Below, in pieces: positions 5,945 through 7,242 of a stretch of 7,242 bases of DNA. Under the pieces are notes generated by a model. That model worked only from the letters and a program-made list of their open reading frames with translations. It was not told the origin of the DNA and did not search any database. Position 1 is the first letter of the stretch. Every line of letters starts with the position of its first letter. The stretch covers positions 1 to 7,242 of the forward strand of contig JACQHN010000572.1 of NCBI GenBank assembly GCA_016199015.1. The letters are read 5' to 3'. This stretch comes from Nitrospira defluvii (GTDB taxonomy: Bacteria > Nitrospirota > Nitrospiria > Nitrospirales > Nitrospiraceae). The position numbers were made by a program, and so were the translations under genes.

Positions 5945-6598
5945 TTGCAGAGATTTGAAGCCCGCACAATGCGCCTATCCTCTCTGGTCCGAACAGTCGC
6001 CGCAGGACTGGCAGTCGGATTGCTGCTCGCCGGCAGTGCACCCACTGCGATAGCAGGTGAATCTCCGACCGCCGTCGTCCGTGCGACGCTCGACACGGTA
6101 TTCCGCATCCTCGATGACCAACAGCTGAAAGCAGCAAGCCAGTTGAAGCAGCGGCGACAACTCCTTGAGAAGGTGATCGCAGAGCGGTTCGATTACGAAG
6201 AGATGTCGAAACGGACGCTCGCCGCACATTGGAAACCACTCAACCAATCAGAACGACAGGAGTTTGTGCAGCTCTTCAAGGCGTTTCTCTCAGACCAGTA
6301 TGCGGCGAGGATCGAAGGGTATGCAGGCGAGCGGGTGGTCTATCTGTCTGAACGTACGGTCGAAGAGTATGCCGAGGTCCGAACCAGACTGGTGTCCGAC
6401 AAACTGGATTTTCCGATGGATTATCGTCTCACGAACAAGGCCGGCTCATGGTACGCCTATGATGTCATCGTCGATGGAGTCAGTCTGGTCATGAACTACC
6501 GCAGTCAGTTCACCAAAATCATTGTGGATTCGTCGTTTCAAGAATTGCTGCGCCGTCTCAGAGAGCGGAGGGTGAAGGAGGAGAAATCCAAGACCTGA
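5945..6598 (+). CDS. mlaC: MlaC/Ttg2D family periplasmic phospholipid-binding protein
   Basis: MlaC-type proteins carry phospholipid through the periplasm between the outer membrane and an inner-membrane MCE/ABC transporter; the related HpnM is linked to hopanoid transport. Counted from ATG 5969 the protein is 209 residues. A signal peptide (1-29) with a long hydrophobic core ends A-I-A before Gly30. The family hallmarks follow: RFDYEEMSKRTLAAHW at 73-88 with F..LF..FLSDQYA.RI, then the strand pair ending YDVIVDGVSLVMNYR at 164-178 and QF..I. The charged C-terminus is rich in Arg, Lys and Glu. The start was set at TTG 5945 because of the well-spaced GGAGG; ATG 5969 is the alternative and removes eight residues. 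No mlaF, mlaE, mlaD or mlaA is in the window, so its partners lie elsewhere. It sits 50 bp after a pseudogene. Confidence 0.88.
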   Translation: MQRFEARTMRLSSLVRTVAAGLAVGLLLAGSAPTAIAGESPTAVVRATLDTVFRILDDQQLKAASQLKQRRQLLEKVIAERFDYEEMSKRTLAAHWKPLNQSERQEFVQLFKAFLSDQYAARIEGYAGERVVYLSERTVEEYAEVRTRLVSDKLDFPMDYRLTNKAGSWYAYDVIVDGVSLVMNYRSQFTKIIVDSSFQELLRRLRERRVKEEKSKT

Positions 6599-6600
6599 AG

Positions 6601-6617
6601 TGTTGCGCGGAGCAACA
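6601..6617 (+). terminator. Small hairpin directly after mlaC
   Basis: TGTTGC (6601-6606) and GCAACA (6612-6617) form a perfect 6-bp stem with a 5-base loop, two bases after the mlaC stop codon. No T-run follows, so it may be a weak or factor-assisted terminator, or a 3' stabilising element. Confidence 0.35.
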
Positions 6618-6738
6618 TGTCCAGTCGCTTCGCGTGCGATACCCGTGAATCATGAAGCATATCTCATCAGGGAACCACAGCCGGTGCGGCACCGAGGAAC
6701 GAACGACGAGCGAAGAGGACGGCCATTTGGGACATCCC

Positions 6739-6768
6739 ACGGGGGGGCTTCTCATGATCCCTCCCCGT
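6739..6768. terminator. GC-rich hairpin between convergent genes
   Basis: ACGGGGGGG (6739-6747) pairs with CCCTCCCCGT (6759-6768), leaving one bulged base and an 11-base loop, about 9 base pairs of nearly pure G-C. It lies six bases past the stop of the minus-strand 76-residue gene and about 140 bases after mlaC, where a shared bidirectional terminator would be expected. Neither side has a clear T-run, so intrinsic termination is not certain. Confidence 0.45.
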
Positions 6769-6774
6769 CGAGGC

Positions 6775-7005
6775 TTACGGAAATTTCCGCAATCCGACTC
6801 GCCCTGCCAGTTCATGCACTTTCTCGTGGATCGATTCGTTGTTAAACGACTGGATGTCGCCGAGGGCCATGCAGTAATCGGTCAAGGCTTCGAGCCAGCG
6901 CTGTTGATTGTCACAAGTCACCGGCCCCTCGCGGGCCTCTGCGATGCGCAGTGACGCATCCGTGAGTTTTGCTGCGGCCGCCTCCAGATGTTTGGGCACA
7001 GACAT
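6775..7005 (-). CDS. Small hypothetical protein (76 aa)
   Basis: A soluble, probably mostly helical protein. It starts M-S-V-P-K-H-L-E-A-A-A-A-K-L, an amphipathic helix. A second helical stretch follows (QQRWLEALTDYCMALGDIQSF) and then a third ending near residue 70. There is no signal peptide or membrane segment. The start is well supported by GGAGGAGG just upstream of the ATG at 7005. It begins 48 bp after the stop of the LigD-type phosphoesterase gene on the same strand, so the two are probably co-transcribed. I do not recognise the family. The neighbour hints at a DNA-repair setting, but that is only guilt by association. Confidence 0.75.
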   Translation of the reverse strand: MSVPKHLEAAAAKLTDASLRIAEAREGPVTCDNQQRWLEALTDYCMALGDIQSFNNESIHEKVHELAGRVGLRKFP

Positions 7006-7053
7006 CGCCTCCTCCTTCCTCTATCCGCCACAGAACCTTGGCTTCCGTTCAGG

Positions 7054-7242
7054 CTACCCGTGACAACGATACGTGGCCAGCCGGCCGGACGCAGCCTCCT
7101 CTTCCAAGTCGGCAATGGATCGGCCACTGAGGACGGACCGCTGATGGTCGCGCGTGACGTCGGAGCCAGGCCGCGCCTCTGCGTCGCGCCGCTTGATCAA
7201 GAGCCACTGTCCCGGCTTCCCTTTCATGCGCACCAGCGCGAA
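7054..7242 (-). CDS. LigD-type 3'-phosphoesterase domain protein, C-terminal part
   Basis: Only the last 62 residues are inside the window; the 5' part lies beyond 7242. They read FALVRMKGKPGQWLLIKRRD, then SVLSGRSIADLEEE, and end Y-R-C-H-G before a TAG. W-L-L-I-K-x-x-D and S-V-x-S-G-R-S/T near the end are typical of the phosphoesterase domain that, in bacterial non-homologous end joining ligase D, trims 3'-phosphate and ribonucleotide ends before ligation. The chain stops about 22 residues after SGRS instead of running on into a ligase domain, so this is probably a stand-alone phosphoesterase, though it could be the last domain of a larger protein. The catalytic His and Asp residues would lie upstream, outside the window. 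No Ku or ligase gene is visible here. Confidence 0.75.
   Translation of the reverse strand, partial: FALVRMKGKPGQWLLIKRRDAEARPGSDVTRDHQRSVLSGRSIADLEEEAASGRLATYRCHG

Noticed and set aside
6918..7127. Minus-strand open frame of 69 codons at the right end
   Set aside because: It overlaps the phosphoesterase C-terminus and the 76-residue gene in another frame, both of which are better supported.

Overview
The window is a moderately high-GC stretch of a Gram-negative chromosome. It holds outer-membrane-type lipoproteins, a periplasmic MlaC-type lipid-binding protein and a cyclopropane fatty acid synthase. The mix of families, including a remnant of a BadF-type activase with a GVNIS.LTVK start, reminds me of Nitrospira-like bacteria. 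That assignment is from memory of gene style only and is tentative. No mobile element, CRISPR array, rRNA or tRNA gene was seen.

Left arm (about 1-3945, all genes on the minus strand). In transcription order these are: cyclopropane-fatty-acyl-phospholipid synthase (cfa); a 75-residue protein of unknown function; a nitroreductase-family gene broken by one in-frame amber codon; a diaminopimelate-dehydrogenase-like oxidoreductase whose ATG overlaps the nitroreductase stop as ATGA; an Slp-family outer-membrane lipoprotein with a Trp/Tyr/Pro-rich tail; and the first codons of one further gene cut by the window edge. Spacing runs from overlap to about 120 bp, so this may be one or two transcription units.

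Middle (3946-5944). A roughly 490-bp divergent intergenic region separates cfa from a plus-strand lipoprotein gene of unrecognised function. About 840 bp follow without an intact gene. This stretch looks like decayed coding DNA: a 48-codon coding-like fragment with an intact stop, then the first ~60 codons of a BadF/BadG/BcrA/BcrD-type activase joined out of frame to what looks like the C-terminus of a related protein.

Right arm (5945-7242). An mlaC-family gene on the plus strand is followed by a convergent pair on the minus strand: a 76-residue hypothetical protein and, cut by the window edge, the C-terminus of a LigD-type 3'-phosphoesterase domain protein. A strong GC-rich hairpin lies between the convergent units.

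The recognisable functions centre on the cell envelope (lipid modification, phospholipid transport, lipoproteins) plus general redox enzymes. I did not find a convincing new multi-gene system. The most useful observations are the single-base nonsense codon in an otherwise complete nitroreductase, the altered active-site region of the dehydrogenase, and the gene graveyard upstream of mlaC.
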